Positions 1 to 9,701 of a stretch of DNA of 64,000 nt are shown piece after piece (within the stretch, counting starts at the first letter, position 1; each line of letters begins with the position of its first letter). Source of the stretch: Castor canadensis (lineage: Eukaryota; Chordata; Mammalia; Rodentia; Castoridae); the NCBI RefSeq assembly GCF_047511655.1, contig NC_133402.1, forward strand, positions 59,400,951 to 59,464,950. Direction: 5' to 3'. The notes under the pieces are model-generated. The model had not been told where the DNA came from. It was given only the letters and a program-made list of their open reading frames with translations, and searched no databases. Made by a program: the position numbers and the translations under genes.

Positions 1-31
1 GTTGTTACTCAAAAAGTAAACCCAGAGGTCT

Positions 32-121
32 GGGGTGTGGCCCAAGCAGCAGAGTACCTGCCTAACAAGCTGCAAGGCTTGCGTACAAACCCCAGTGATG
101 CCAATAAGGAAACAAACAAAC
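32..121 (+). mobile_element. dID SINE
   Basis: CTGGGGTGTGGCCCAAGCAG head (box A region) and GTACAAACCCCAG (box B region), then an A-rich end. One copy of the dID unit, moderately diverged. Confidence 0.75.
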
Positions 122-124
122 GCA

Positions 125-263
125 GAACTGGGGATGGTGGTGCAAGCCTATAATCCCCCCACTCAGGAAGTAGAAGCAGAAGGATTGTGAGTTTGAGGCT
201 ACATAGCAAGTTCAAGATCAGCCTGGGCTATACAACAAGACCCTGCCTCAAAAAAAAAAAAAG
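125..263 (+). mobile_element. B1 SINE with internal duplication
   Basis: GGGGATGGTGGTGCAAGCCT head, two successive units ending GGCTACATAGCAAG and GGGCTATACAACAAG, then CCTGCCTC and an A12 tail. The doubled middle resembles the 29-bp duplication known in mouse B1. Confidence 0.8.
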
Positions 264-430
264 ATTAAACATAGAATTACCATATGATCCAGTAAGCTTA
301 CACCCTGGCATAAACCCAAAAGAACTGAAAGACTGAACCAGGTATGTGTATACCAGTGTTTACAGCCGCCCTGTTCACAATGACCAAAAGGCAGAAATCA
401 TGCAAGTGTCCATCAAGAGAAAAAACGGAA

Positions 431-480
431 GGACTAGGGACCTGGCTCAAGTGGCAGAGCCAGGCCCTGGGGATAGGGAT
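431..480 (+). mobile_element. dID fragment in L1
   Basis: GGGACCTGGCTCAAGTGGCA is recognisable; the 3' half has decayed. Confidence 0.4.
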
Positions 481-539
481 GGGATACATGAATGAACAAA
501 CAAAATGAGATATGTACATACAATGCACAGCAAATCGAT

Positions 540-596
540 TTTTTTTTTTGAGACTGGCCTTAAATTCTTGATCCTCCTACACCACCACACCCAGCT
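540..596 (-). mobile_element. B1 fragment in L1
   Basis: TTTTTTTTTGAGACTGGCCT to ACCACACCCAGCT, with the middle missing. Confidence 0.5.
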
Positions 597-819
597 AAAA
601 CTATAACATATTATTCAGCCTTTAGTAGGAATAAAATCCTGATACACGCTACAACACGGATAAAGCTTGAAAACATTATGCCAAGTACGATTAAGTAAAA
701 CAAAAAGGCAAATATTGTATGATTCCATTTATATAAGGTACCTAAAATAGTCATTTCACAGAAACTGGAAGCAAAATAGTAATGAGCAGAGAATGGACAG
801 AGGAGGAGAAGTTTTATTT

Positions 820-900
820 TGTTGCACTGCAGCTTTTGGGAACTAAACCGAGGGCTTCATCCACACTAGACAAGGGCTCAGTCACTGGCTATACCCCCAG
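820..900 (-). mobile_element. ID SINE, diverged
   Basis: GAACTAAACCGAGGGCTTCA and GTCACTGGCTATACCCCCAG are reversed box B and head regions. It lies within the L1 at 264-1180. Confidence 0.6.
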
Positions 901-1026
901 AAAGAAGTTATTATTTCATGGGTAGGTATTTCAGTTTGGTATGATAAAAAAAAAGTTCTAGAATTGGATAGTGGGGGTTATATGTCACTGTATCCTTAGA
1001 AATGATTGAAAAAGTAAATTTTGTAC

Positions 1027-1117
1027 TGGAGGTATGGCTCAAGAGCACCTGCTTTGCAAGTGTGAAGCCCTTAGTCAAACCCCAGTCCCACCATAAATAC
1101 ACACATACATAATACAT
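1027..1117 (+). mobile_element. dID SINE with intact target duplication
   Basis: The insert is bordered by perfect 14-bp direct repeats AAAAAGTAAATTTT at 1009-1022 and 1118-1131. It entered the L1 3' end. Head ACTGGAGGTATGGCTCAAGA, box B TAGTCAAACCCCAG. Confidence 0.9.
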
Positions 1118-1267
1118 AAAAAGTAAATTTTACATTGGGTATATTTTACTACTATTTAAAAACAAATTGAAATAAATTTGCTCATCTAAAATTCTAGGTC
1201 TTCTGTGTCTCTAACTCACCAGCTTTCTCTACTTTTTCTACCTCCCTATGGTATTCAAAAATTTCTT

Positions 1268-1353
1268 ATAGGGCTGGCAGAGTGACTCAAGTTATAGAAA
1301 GGGCTAGATTGTTCTCTTTTATAGGCACTCTACTGCTTGAACCACACCTCCAG
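1268..1353. mobile_element. Two dID pieces in opposite orientation
   Basis: GGCTGGCAGAGTGACTCAAG runs forward (1268-1302). GGCACTCTACTGCTTGAACC runs in reverse (1325-1353). It may be a rearranged pair. Confidence 0.5.
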
Positions 1354-1485
1354 TCATTGTCACTTCTTGACTAGCCAACCAGTCCACTCTTTACCACTTG
1401 CCTATTTTCTTTCTCTTCATATCAAATATAAATTGGTATTTTCCTGTTCATTTCAATAATTAGCTCCATTAGAACATTTGGCACG

Positions 1486-1575
1486 GGGCTGGCAGAATGG
1501 CTCAAGCAGTAGAGTACCTACCTGCAAGTGTAAAGCCCTGAGTTCAAGCCCCAGCACCACCAAGAAAACAAAACA
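1486..1575 (+). mobile_element. dID SINE
   Basis: Full monomer from GGGGCTGGCAGAATGGCTCA to GAGTTCAAGCCCCAGCACCA, then AACAAAACAACAAAG tail. Confidence 0.85.
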
Positions 1576-1716
1576 ACAAAGAGTGCCTGGCATAATGCAG
1601 GTATTCGATAAATACTTATTAACTTTGGTAATTACCCTACAATGTTTACATCTCCCTTTATCCATCACTGATTAACTACATGTCTAACAGGTCAATGCTG
1701 ACCTTATTAAAAAGTA

Positions 1717-1812
1717 CGGGGGCTGTAAGAGCAGCACAAGTGATAGAGCATATGCTGAGCAAGCAGGAGACCCTGAGTTCAAACCCCCTTATCACCAAAT
1801 AAATAAATAAAG
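1717..1812 (+). mobile_element. dID SINE
   Basis: GGGGCTGTAAGAGCAGCACA to GAGTTCAAACCCCC, then an (AAAT)n tail. Confidence 0.75.
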
Positions 1813-1857
1813 TTTAATCAAGAATTTATAAAACCAAACAAAAACAAAATATTATCA

Positions 1858-1926
1858 AGGGGCTGAGAGTAGAGTATGTATTGTGTATGCATGAGGCCCT
1901 GGGTTCAATCCCCAGCACCACAAAAA
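1858..1926 (+). mobile_element. ID SINE
   Basis: GGTTCAATCCCCAGCACCAC is canonical ID. The head lacks part of the box A region. Confidence 0.7.
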
Positions 1927-1962
1927 TCAGACAAAGAAGAAAAAAGTAGGATAAGAAATCCT

Positions 1963-2178
1963 AGCTTGGTACCTGTGGCTCACGCCCGTAATCCTACCCA
2001 CTCAGGAATCAGAGATCAGGAGGATCGAGGTTCGAAGCCAGCCCCAGGCAAATAATTTGTGAGACTTTATCCCGAAAATACACAATACAAAAATGGGATG
2101 GCTGAATGACTGAACTGGTAGAGCACCTGCCTAGCAAGCGTAAGGCCATGAATTCAAGCCACAGTAGCAAAACAAAAA
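1963..2178 (+). mobile_element. B1-dID composite
   Basis: B1 part from CTTGGTACCTGTGGCTCACG to AGACTTTATCC. dID part from GATGGCTGAATGACTGAACT to ATTCAAGCCACAG. Linker ACACAATACAAAAATGG. Confidence 0.9.
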
Positions 2179-2679
2179 GGCATCATACAACTTTTTTACT
2201 CTTTGCCTAAAAATTCCTTGATTCACTTTCTCTTTCAATACACTGGTTTCTAAGCAAAAGGTTACTACTTTTACACAAGAGTTAAGTCCTTAACTTAAGA
2301 GTTAAGTTTTTGATTTCAAACTTTCTTACCTCCTCAGGATAAGAAATTTATCACTTTCTATAATATTTAAACTATTCTAATGCTCTTTTACCTAATATAC
2401 ACTACTTGCTAGTGCTAAAATACCTAGCAAGCGAGACAATCCCTGGCAGAACATGCATGTTTTATTAACAATATAAGTAGTCCATGTTATTTTTACTATC
2501 TAAACCAATGGAACTGAGAATAAAAATGGGCTTGGAAAACAGCTGGGCATTAACAGACCTGTATGACGTCTGAACCAAAATACAGTCACTGTAACCACAA
2601 CTCCAGTGCTCAGGGAGGTGATGCTGCACCCTAAGTACCTACATGGTGGTTTAGTAAATGAATTAAGAGCTGAAATACT

Positions 2680-3130
2680 CAGACTTTATCACCTCTGTCT
2701 ACTCTTCACTCAGTTCAGTCATAAACATCTCCCTTGAACTTGATCCTGCTGGGATCATCCATGACCTAACTGCCAAATCCAAAATGAATCTCTTAGCCAG
2801 GCATGGTGGTGTACTCCTGGAACCCCAGCGTTAGGAGGCTAAGGCAGGAAGACCTCAAGTTCGAGACTACCCTGGGTTACACAGTGAGCCCCACCGCACC
2901 CCACCCAGGCTGGTGATACAGATCAGTGGTAGAACACTTGTCTAGCTTGCATAGTGTCCTGGGTTCGATCCCCAGCACCACCAAACACAACATAGTAAGA
3001 CCCTGTCTCAAGAAACCAAAAGCTTCTTCAGTTGTCAGTTAACCTCCTTAAAAAGTTTTCCACTACTACTTTCGACCCCTGCCCTTTTTCCTTCATGAAG
3101 CTCTGTTCTTAACTCTGTGTTACATAACCC
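2680..3130 (+). mobile_element. L2 LINE fragment, split by a B1/ID insertion
   Basis: CTGCCAAATCCAAAATGAAT before the SINEs at 2796-3018 and the pyrimidine-rich TTAACCTCC...CTCTGTTCTTAACTCTG after them follow the order of the L2 3' coding region. Similarity is low, as usual for this ancient family. Confidence 0.45.
2796..3018 (+). mobile_element. B1 split by an ID insertion
   Basis: B1 head AGCCAGGCATGGTGGTGTAC to ACACAGTGAGCCCC. An ID follows (2907-2985, ending GGTTCGATCCCCAGCACCAC), then the remaining B1 end ACATAGTAAGACCCTGTCTC. The B1 itself lies in an L2. Confidence 0.85.
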
Positions 3131-3286
3131 TAAATATCAGACTGTCTTAAAGCAAATCCTAGGATTTCCAACACCTCAGAGATTTACTAAAACATTCAGA
3201 ATCTAACCAATATTCACATTTTCCTTCCATATTTAACTTCTAGAAAACTAATGTAAGAGATTAAAAATGTAAAATTGGGTACTCAC

Positions 3287-3390
3287 CTCAAAATGATAGC
3301 TCCCATTTCAATCTTTTAGGAAAATGGGTGACATTACTTATTTTTAAAACTGAAATTTTCTTGGAAGACTTTTTCAGATTGGAAGATTCA
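3287..3390 (-). other. Candidate minus-strand exon, 104 bp, with stop near its 3' end
   Basis: The acceptor has a long pyrimidine run (TTTTTTTTTTTGTAG) and the donor is TTTTGAG followed by GTGAGTACC, both strong. One frame stays open for 33 codons (peptide starts ESSNLKKSSKK, lysine- and serine-rich), then meets TGA one base before the donor. As a coding exon it could only be the last coding one, with the 3' untranslated part downstream; it could also be a non-coding or poison exon. It lies in SINE-free sequence. Product not recognised. Confidence 0.3.
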
Positions 3391-3699
3391 CTACAAAAAA
3401 AAAAAGGTTGAAGACAAGAGGTATTAGTCTAAATGGGCAATGCTGAAATTTTATTACTTATGTGCTATTCACTTGCTCACGACTATCCACATTTTAAAAT
3501 ATAGGGGCTGAAGAGCTAATGAAGTTAAAGAGTTTTTATTTTGTTTATTAATATCTGGTGCTCCTTTGCTCTCAATTTATGACCTTTTTTTACTGCACTG
3601 TCTTTTTCTTATTAACTAATAGACTATATACATTCAGGATCAAGTCTGGCTACATTAAATTGCCCATGCAAAATAAAAATGTAAGGCCTTTTCATCAAG

Positions 3700-4175
3700 A
3701 TGATACCATAAGCAAAGAAAGAGCCTGAAGCCAAAAGCAAAAGCTTTGAAGGCCAAAACTGCAAAGCTGAAAGGAATCTATACATCAGCTATCTCTGGCT
3801 GCCCACACCACTGTGGCTCTAAAGACAGCCCAAAAATCCTAGCAAAAGCACCCCAAGGAAAAACCAACTTAACCACTATGCATCATCACTCTACTCCCCA
3901 CCACTGAGAAGACAACAAGACTTACTTAAGTTCACTGTGGACAGCAAGGCAATAAGCACCAGATCAAACAGGCTGGGAGGCTCTATGACACTAGAGTCAC
4001 CAAGGTCAACACCCTGATCAAGTCTGATGGAGAGAACACAGCATAAATTCAACTGGATCCTGACTATGATGCTTTGAATGTAGTCAGTAAAACTGGGATC
4101 ATTTAAACTAAGTTCAGCTGATTCTAAATGTAAATTATTTTGGCCATTAAGACATTTTTAATAAGTAAATAAATA
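3700..4175 (+). pseudogene. RPL23A: Processed pseudogene of ribosomal protein L23a (uL23)
   Basis: The segment follows the RPL23A mRNA without introns. The C-terminal part is clearest: codons for KANKHQIKQA, KVNTLI, DGE, PDYDAL and a final GIIxxT-like end (GGGATCATTTAA) near 4096-4107, followed by 3' UTR-like sequence (AACTAAGTTCAGCTG) and a degraded A/T-rich tail. The N-terminal Lys/Ala-rich stretch (AEAKAKALKAK) is recognisable near 3730-3770. The start codon is lost (ATA), several frameshifts and an early TAA are present, and the middle is shortened. The parent encodes a 156-residue large-subunit protein; this copy cannot. It is an old LINE-mediated retrocopy. Confidence 0.85.
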
Positions 4176-4249
4176 TAAATTGAGGGCTGCTCATTCAAAA
4201 CTTAAGACTTCTGAAATAGGGCTGGCTTAGCATTAAACTAAGCATGACT

Positions 4250-4440
4250 TTTTTTTTTTTTGGTACTGGGGTTTGAACTCAGGACCTACACCTTGAGCCA
4301 CTTCACCAGCCCTTTTTTGTGTTGAGTATTTTCGAGATAGGGTCTTGCAAACTATTTACAGGCTGGCTTCCAACTGTGATCCTCTGATCTCTGCCTCCTG
4401 AATAGACAGGATTACAGGCATGAGCCATAGGCATCCGGCA
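4250..4440 (-). mobile_element. B1-dID composite
   Basis: Reads in reverse from a T13 run, GGTACTGGGGTTTGAACTCA, through TTTTCGAGATAGGGTCTTGC to CAGGATTACAGGCATGAGCC. Confidence 0.9.
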
Positions 4441-4518
4441 CTTGAGTTCTTCTTAAGTGAGCAGCACTGTGTGACTGCACAGTGTATACCATGAAGCCAG
4501 CCATATTTACGACATGAA

Positions 4519-4520
<2 letters not shown>

Positions 4521-4550
<30 letters not shown>
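4521..4550 (+). repeat. (TC)n microsatellite
   Basis: About 14 uninterrupted CT units, followed by an AT-rich TATATATATA stretch. Confidence 0.95.
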
Positions 4551-4552
<2 letters not shown>

Positions 4553-4769
4553 GTATTTTCTCTATTATATATTCATATGTCTCTATTATATATATAAAAG
4601 AATTAAGTTTTCAACAAATTTATGGTTTATCTTTTCATTTTCTTTATGGTGTCTTTTAATGAACATGAATTTTAAAAATAAGAGTAATGTCTTAAGACAA
4701 TATCAAAGTATATCAAACTGCTTATTTCCTAAAAGTATGAGAATTACTCAACACAAAAATAACTAATTT

Positions 4770-4976
4770 AAGCCAGGTGCCTGAAATCTCAGCTACCTGG
4801 GAAGCTGAGAGCAGCCAGAGGATCATGGTTTGAGGCCAGCTCAGGGAAATAGTTTTCAAGGCTCCTTCTCAAAATAATCACAGCAAATGGACTGGAGGTG
4901 TGGCTCAAGCGATATAGCACCTACTCTGCATGTGTGAAGCCCTGAGTTCAAACCCCAGTCCTACAAAGAAAAAAAA
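4770..4976 (+). mobile_element. B1-dID composite
   Basis: Starts AAGCCAGGTGCCTGAAATCT; dID part GGACTGGAGGTGTGGCTCAA to GAGTTCAAACCCCAGTCCTA. Confidence 0.9.
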
Positions 4977-5009
4977 ACAAAAAGCTTGAGTATTTAAAAG
5001 GGGTAACAG

Positions 5010-5125
5010 AAGTCGGGTGAACAACTCTATATAATCCCAGCACTTGGGAAACTGAGGAAGGAGGATCATGAGATAAAGGTCAGCCTAGGTCACATAGTGA
5101 GACCTTGTCTAAATTAATTAATTAA
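5010..5125 (+). mobile_element. B1 SINE
   Basis: TATAATCCCAGCACTTGGGA and TCACATAGTGAGACCTTGTC; head partly decayed; tail (TTAA)n. Confidence 0.8.
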
Positions 5126-5552
5126 AGGAAATACTTCAATTGAGAGGGAAAAAAAACACAATGTGACAAATATAGGCTAATAATAAAATAAGCATACTGT
5201 TTACTCTTCTTGAACCTGATAGTTTTTCCCCCGGCAGCCTACTAAGACAACTACAACCTTTAATATTTCCATCTATAAATCATGTATGGACTATCAAGGA
5301 AAAGAATGCAAGTCCTGGCAGTGGTGAAATCTATGCTGAAACCTTCTGAGAAAGACCACCGAGATCTCCAGAATGAGCGTCTAAGGCCTGCACAAATCCA
5401 CCATGCTATACAGCCTTAAGATTTATGATTCTTCTCCAGTACTGCCACGTATGTGTTCTACTTCAGAGGAAACATTATAAATCAAGGTATTACTATTTCT
5501 ACTTCAAACCCTATGAAGTAGTTAAGGAAAGTTCACAGAAAAGAAAAAAAAA

Positions 5553-5750
5553 TTACCAGGCATTATGATGCATACCTGTAAACCCCAGATACTTGGGAGA
5601 CTTGGGCAAGAGGATTTCAAGGTTGAGGACAGCCTGGGCAATTTAGTGAGACCTTGTCCCAAAATAAAAAGGACTGGGTGTGTAGCTCAGTGATAGAGCA
5701 CTTGCCTAGCAAGCACAAGACCCTGGGTTCAATCCCCAGTGCTGAAAAAA
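5553..5750 (+). mobile_element. B1 followed by ID
   Basis: B1 (5553-5665) ends GTGAGACCTTGTCCC. A full ID (5673-5745) starts GGACTGGGTGTGTAGCTCAG and ends GGTTCAATCCCCAGTGC. Confidence 0.9.
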
Positions 5751-5869
5751 ATAAGTAAAATAAAAACCTGTATAAAAACATCATTTTCCACATATCAGTT
5801 TGCCAAAAATCCCAAGATTCTTTGTTGTAAAGAAATATACATCTCTTTTTATGGAAGTAGTATGGGCCC

Positions 5870-6030
5870 CAACTTAAGGGAAATTGGAAATATATATTGT
5901 AATTATATACTTATATAATTATTTAATATATATTTATATATTTCTTATATATTATATGCAATATATATCAAAGTATGTAAGACCCTTGATTAGTACCATC
6001 ATGTGAAAATTTATTCTATATGTATAAAAG
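5870..6030. repeat. AT-rich tract with TATATA runs
   Basis: About 160 bases almost free of G and C, with repeated TTATATA/AATATAT blocks. No gene seen. Confidence 0.85.
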
Positions 6031-6041
6031 AATAAAATAAT

Positions 6042-6250
6042 TGGACTGGGTGCTGGCATCTCACCCCTGTAATCCTAGCTACTTACAAAGCAAAGATCAG
6101 GAGGATCATAGTTTGAAGCCAGCCAGGGCAAATAGTTCATAAGACCTATCTCAGAAATAACACAAAAAAAGTGCTCGCACAGTGGCTCAATTGATAGAGC
6201 GAATGCCTAGCAAGTATGAGTTCAATCCCCAGTACCGCCAAAAAACAAAC
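6042..6250 (+). mobile_element. B1-dID composite
   Basis: GGACTGGGTGCTGGCATCTC to GAGTTCAATCCCCAGTACCG; linker ATAACACAAAAAAAG. Confidence 0.9.
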
Positions 6251-6327
6251 CAAGCATAGAATGATAAAATAACTGTTACACAAGGTTACTCACCATAGCA
6301 CCGTTATGATAACAAGAAGCTGTAAAC

Positions 6328-6528
6328 AAGCTGGGCACTGGTGTCTCACCCCTGTAATACTAGCTACTTGGGAGGATGAGATTGGGAGGATTGCCAGCCA
6401 GGGAAAATAGTTCATAAGACCCCATTTCCAAAAATCACCAGACCAAAATGCAAAAAAGACTAGGTGTGTGGCTAAGGAGTAGAGCACCTGCTTTGTAAGC
6501 ACAAAACACTGAGTTTAAAAAAAAAAAG
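6328..6528 (+). mobile_element. B1-dID composite, 3' truncated
   Basis: CTGGGCACTGGTGTCTCACC to CACTGAGTTTAAAAAAAAAA; box B is lost into the A tail. Confidence 0.85.
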
Positions 6529-6529
6529 G

Positions 6530-7075
6530 TGTAAATGATCTAAATGTTTACAAATAAACAATTGGGTAAATAAATTATTTTAAAATAAGTGAATGCTAAA
6601 CAAGCTAGAATATATACAGGCAGATATACAGAATCATCTTCCTTTTCCTTTGGCTCTGCATCCACAGGTTCAACCAACCACTGATTGGAAATATTCAAGA
6701 AAAAAATTTTGTCTGTACTGAACATACACAGGCTTTTAAAATTCTTATCATTGTTCCCTAAATAAAATTGTATATTTACACAGCATTTACACTGCATTAG
6801 GTATTATAACTAACGTAGTGATGATTCATGAAGCACATGTATGTATGTGATGACTATGGACTTTTATACAAGGGACTTGAGCATCCACGCATTTTGGTAC
6901 CCTTGGTGTGTTCTGGAAGGAATCTCCCTTGGATAGTGAGGGAAAACTATACTCTGTAAAGATCTGTGTAGTTCACTGTTTAGTGAAAAGCACACTGTGC
7001 AAGGGGAAGGATGGGAAGACCAATCTACAAAACAATGGATATAATATGCTACTTTTTATATTTAAAAATATTGTG
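6530..7075 (+). mobile_element. Old L1-like 3' fragment hosting a DNA transposon
   Basis: AATTGGGTAAATAAATTATT (6560-6579) and, after the transposon at 6629-6950, GATATAATATGCTACTTTTT match the diverged 3' ends of old L1/HAL1 elements. The two halves read in the same direction, so the transposon landed inside this LINE. Confidence 0.5.
6629..6950 (-). mobile_element. MER2-like (Tigger/pogo) non-autonomous DNA transposon
   Basis: Segments match the MER2 family, a short internally deleted relative of Tigger1: GGTTCAACCAACC near 6667, CTGTACTGAACAT (6714), GCATTTACACTGCATTAGGT (6782), AAGGGACTTGAGCATCC and the terminal GGATAGTGAGGG. Both ends are flanked by TA (6627-6628 and 6951-6952), the duplication made by Tc1/mariner-type elements. 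No transposase is encoded. Orientation is by the usual consensus. Confidence 0.85.
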
Positions 7076-7160
7076 GATTGTGGCTTGGCTCAAGTGGTAG
7101 AGTACCTAGCAAGCACAAGGGCCTGAGGTCAAATCCCAATAGTGCAAAAAAAAAAAAAAA
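7074..7160 (+). mobile_element. dID SINE
   Basis: TGTGGCTTGGCTCAAGTGGT to GAGGTCAAATCCCAATAGTG with an A18 tail. Confidence 0.8.
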
Positions 7161-7937
7161 AACTAAAAAATAAAATATTGCTACTTTAATGGGAACCTAT
7201 TACTATCACATAGACTAGTAAATAAACCAAAATGGGGTCTAAATACTATCAACATATACACAATGACAGCAACTATTCTACTACATCTGGAACTGAGATT
7301 TCACCATTGAATTCTGAAGTGTGGCCATATTCAACTGGCTTAGGTCCTCAACCCAAAATCCAACACTAGTCCCATTAAGAAAGGATATTTCAAAAGAAAA
7401 AAAAAAAAAAGGAAAATAAAAGAAAGGATATTTCCTCTACGATTCCACTGTGCTTCTCTTGGAGGTTAACCTCTTCTCCCCTAACAACATCTCACCTTAG
7501 CCTTCTTTCATTCTCACCTAGAAGACCTGGGGTACTCTGTTCATCCACCACAATTAAGTTGTGGTCTAATAAATAAGGGAACCTTAAAAAGGGAGACATC
7601 CAGAGTTTGCTGCCAATAATATTTGTTCCTTAAGCTAAAACAATGAGGAAACATGACCTGAATCATCCCATTAACATCATCATCTTTCGTTTACCTAAAA
7701 TGCCAAACACTACTTAGATTAAATTCTGGCAATATCAAGACAAAAGAGGCTAGGTTCTAAACCTATGGTTCCTGTGCAAATGCTGCCCACTCCATCACCC
7801 CTGGGCCAGGTCCAATGTACCTACACAAGCACACTTTCCCTAGAACTGTTCCTGATTCCCCCAGGTTCACTCACATGCGTTCCTGCTGTGACGTGCATGT
7901 ACCTTACTCATTATAACACATTAAAAATGGTGACTTG

Positions 7938-8164
7938 CCCTCGGCACCAGTGGCTCACACCTGTAATCCTAGCTACTTGAAAGGCTGATATTGGAGTACT
8001 GCAGTTTGAGGTCAACCTGGGCAAATGTTTGTGAGACCCAACCTCCAAAATAACCAAAGCAAAAATGGACTGAAGGTTTGGCTCAGGTGATAGAGTGCCT
8101 GCTTTGCAAGTGCAAGGCCCTGACTTCAACCCCCAATCCCACCAAAACCAAAACAACAAAAAAA
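7938..8164 (+). mobile_element. B1-dID composite
   Basis: CGGCACCAGTGGCTCACACC; linker AATAACCAAAGCAAAAATGG; box B GACTTCAACCCCCAATCCCA. Confidence 0.9.
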
Positions 8165-8444
8165 GGGTGGCTACTTCCTTGTCTCCTACTAGACACTGTG
8201 AATCCCTCAGAACAAGGTGAAAGTCATATAATTATAATACAAATACCAAGCAAAGTGCCTTTGCATATGCAGGTAATCAAAGATAAAGATATTCATCAAA
8301 AGAATTCAAGAAACCACAGCAGCTGCAATGCCACACAATATTCTACCCAACCCTAAAGGCATTTTACTTTGTTCAATTCTCATTCTAAGGGAAATAACAG
8401 CTATATGTCACACTTTTCCGTAGTAAAATGAATCAATCCTTCAA

Positions 8445-8519
8445 ATTTAATCATATATATATGATTTAATCATATATATATGTGTGTGTGTATATATACA
8501 CACACACATATATATATGA
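8445..8519. repeat. 19-bp tandem repeat plus 50-bp perfect palindrome
   Basis: A 19-bp unit starting ATTTAATCATAT occurs at 8445-8463 and 8464-8482. From 8470 to 8519 an (AT)n(GT)n / (AC)n(AT)n run is its own reverse complement over 50 bases, with no loop. Confidence 0.95.
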
Positions 8520-8598
8520 AACTGGAAATATGGTGGTTCAGAGATAGAGTACTTTCAGGTGGGAGGCTTTGAGTTCTATCCCTAGCACCACAAATAAA
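8518..8598 (+). mobile_element. ID SINE, diverged
   Basis: ACTGGAAATATGGTGGTTCA to GAGTTCTATCCCTAGCACCA; it begins at the end of an AT/GT palindrome. Confidence 0.65.
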
Positions 8599-8621
8599 AT
8601 GTCTCCTTCTCCTATCACCCA

Positions 8622-8692
8622 ACCCCTAGTACAGGGAGTGAACCCAGGGTCTTATTCATGAGCTCCAACATTTGAGCCATACCCCCAGCCCT
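8622..8692 (-). mobile_element. ID SINE
   Basis: CCCCTAGTACAGGGAGTGAA to GAGCCATACCCCCAGCCC, reversed. Confidence 0.75.
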
Positions 8693-8699
8693 AGAGTGG

Positions 8700-9478
8700 T
8701 AAGTTTTGCTGGTTTGTTTTGGGGTTTTTTTTAGTGATAAATTTTTATGACCTTTTATTCACTGGTTCTTTGTGTGTGTCTGTTGTTGTTGTTGTTCCTG
8801 TTCAGACCAAAAAAATCACATAAAATGATCATGGACTTCCTAACATGTCACTCTAGAAAATAACTTCAGAGTTCAGACCATTCATTTATAGATTTTTCAT
8901 TGTTTTTTAGGCCCCAGTTTATAGTCAACATTCCGAAAAGTTAATTGGCTTAGTTTTTACTTTCCCTTTCAAGATAGTGGTCATTCACTGGACATACAGT
9001 CACCTGCATTCATTTTGTATTTCCTTTTGGATTTTTCTTCCTATTTTAGATTTTATATATTTGTCTTTGATTATATAAAACATTAATATAGTTCTAAATG
9101 TCAGAACTATAGAAAAAGATATGCTCAGAAAAGCATCCCTCTCCATCCCTGCTACTCCATCTCTCCCTTACATCCTTTTCATGATGTCCCCCACGAAACT
9201 GTATGAAGCCAAGGTCATCAGTTTCTGACTTCTGCTTCCTATGTATGTGTTTCCACAAATGAACAAATATGTATCTCTTTTCTTACTTCCTTCTTTTTTC
9301 TTACACAAAAAGTAACATACAAAAAAAAAAGTAACGTACTACAGATATTCTTTTGCACTCTGATTTTTTTTTCTTTAACAATATATCCTGGAAATTACTT
9401 TGTATCAACACATAGAATCCTCATTCTTTTTTATAGGCATTTAGATTGTTTTCAGAATTTTTGGAATTACAAACAATG
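8700..9478 (-). mobile_element. Old L1 3' region, reverse orientation
   Basis: Near 9380-9478 the sequence reads TTCTTTAACAATATATCCTG, GCATTTAGATTGTTTTCAGA and ACAAACAATGCTATAAAC, which is the reverse complement of a common L1M 3' segment. The T-rich part from 8700 is probably the same element, more weakly. It carries no intact frame. Confidence 0.5.
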
Positions 9479-9481
9479 CTA

Positions 9482-9686
9482 TAAACTGGATTATGTCTGT
9501 AATCCTAGCTACTTGGGAGGCTGAGACTGGGAGAATCAAGATTCAAAGCGAGCCCTGCAAAGAGTTCAAAAGACCTCGATCTCCAAAATAACCAGACCAA
9601 AATGGACTGGAGGTGTGGCTCAAGCAGTAGAGCACCTGCTTTGCAAGCATGAGGCCAAGTTCAAACCCCAGTCTCACACAAAAAAA
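9482..9686 (+). mobile_element. B1-dID composite, 5' truncated
   Basis: Starts at ATGTCTGTAATCCTAGCTAC; dID part GGACTGGAGGTGTGGCTCAA to AGTTCAAACCCCAGTCTCAC. Confidence 0.9.
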
Positions 9687-9701
9687 TAAATAAAAACATA
9701 T

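Larger units (their letters stand above)
264..1180 (+). mobile_element. Old L1 3' end (L1M type), interrupted by SINEs
   Basis: Diagnostic L1 3' segments appear in order: TAGAATTACCATATGATCCA (266-285), CCCAAAAGAACTGAAAG, CACAATGACCAAAAGG, TATTATTCAGCC (610), CTACAACACGGATAAAGC, TTGTATGATTCCATTTATAT (714), and finally GGTATATTTTAC near 1138. These match the end of ORF2 and the 3' UTR of ancient mammalian L1. SINE pieces at 431-480, 540-596, 820-900 and 1027-1117 split it. It is dead: only the 3' end remains and stops are frequent. Confidence 0.85.

Noticed and set aside
1027-1117. tRNA genes (many tRNA-like heads with A and B boxes across the window)
   Set aside because: They do not fold into a full cloverleaf, end in A-rich tails and target duplications, and recur in near-identical form: they are ID/dID SINEs.
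1213-1245. Minus-strand donor CTG|GTGAGTTAG with a 26-bp exon
   Set aside because: Strong donor, but the exon would be tiny and sits between an L1 end and SINE pieces.
2333-2360. 28-bp micro-exon before a GAG|GTAAGAAAG donor on the minus strand
   Set aside because: The acceptor has no pyrimidine tract and the exon would be very short; chance is more likely.
3700-4175. A functional RPL23A gene
   Set aside because: The start codon is lost, there are frameshifts and an early stop, and no introns or promoter: it is a processed pseudogene.
7517-7565. 47-bp minus-strand exon before TAG|GTGAGAATG
   Set aside because: The acceptor is plausible and one frame is open, but the donor is weak (TAG at the exon end), the exon is short and no protein is recognised.
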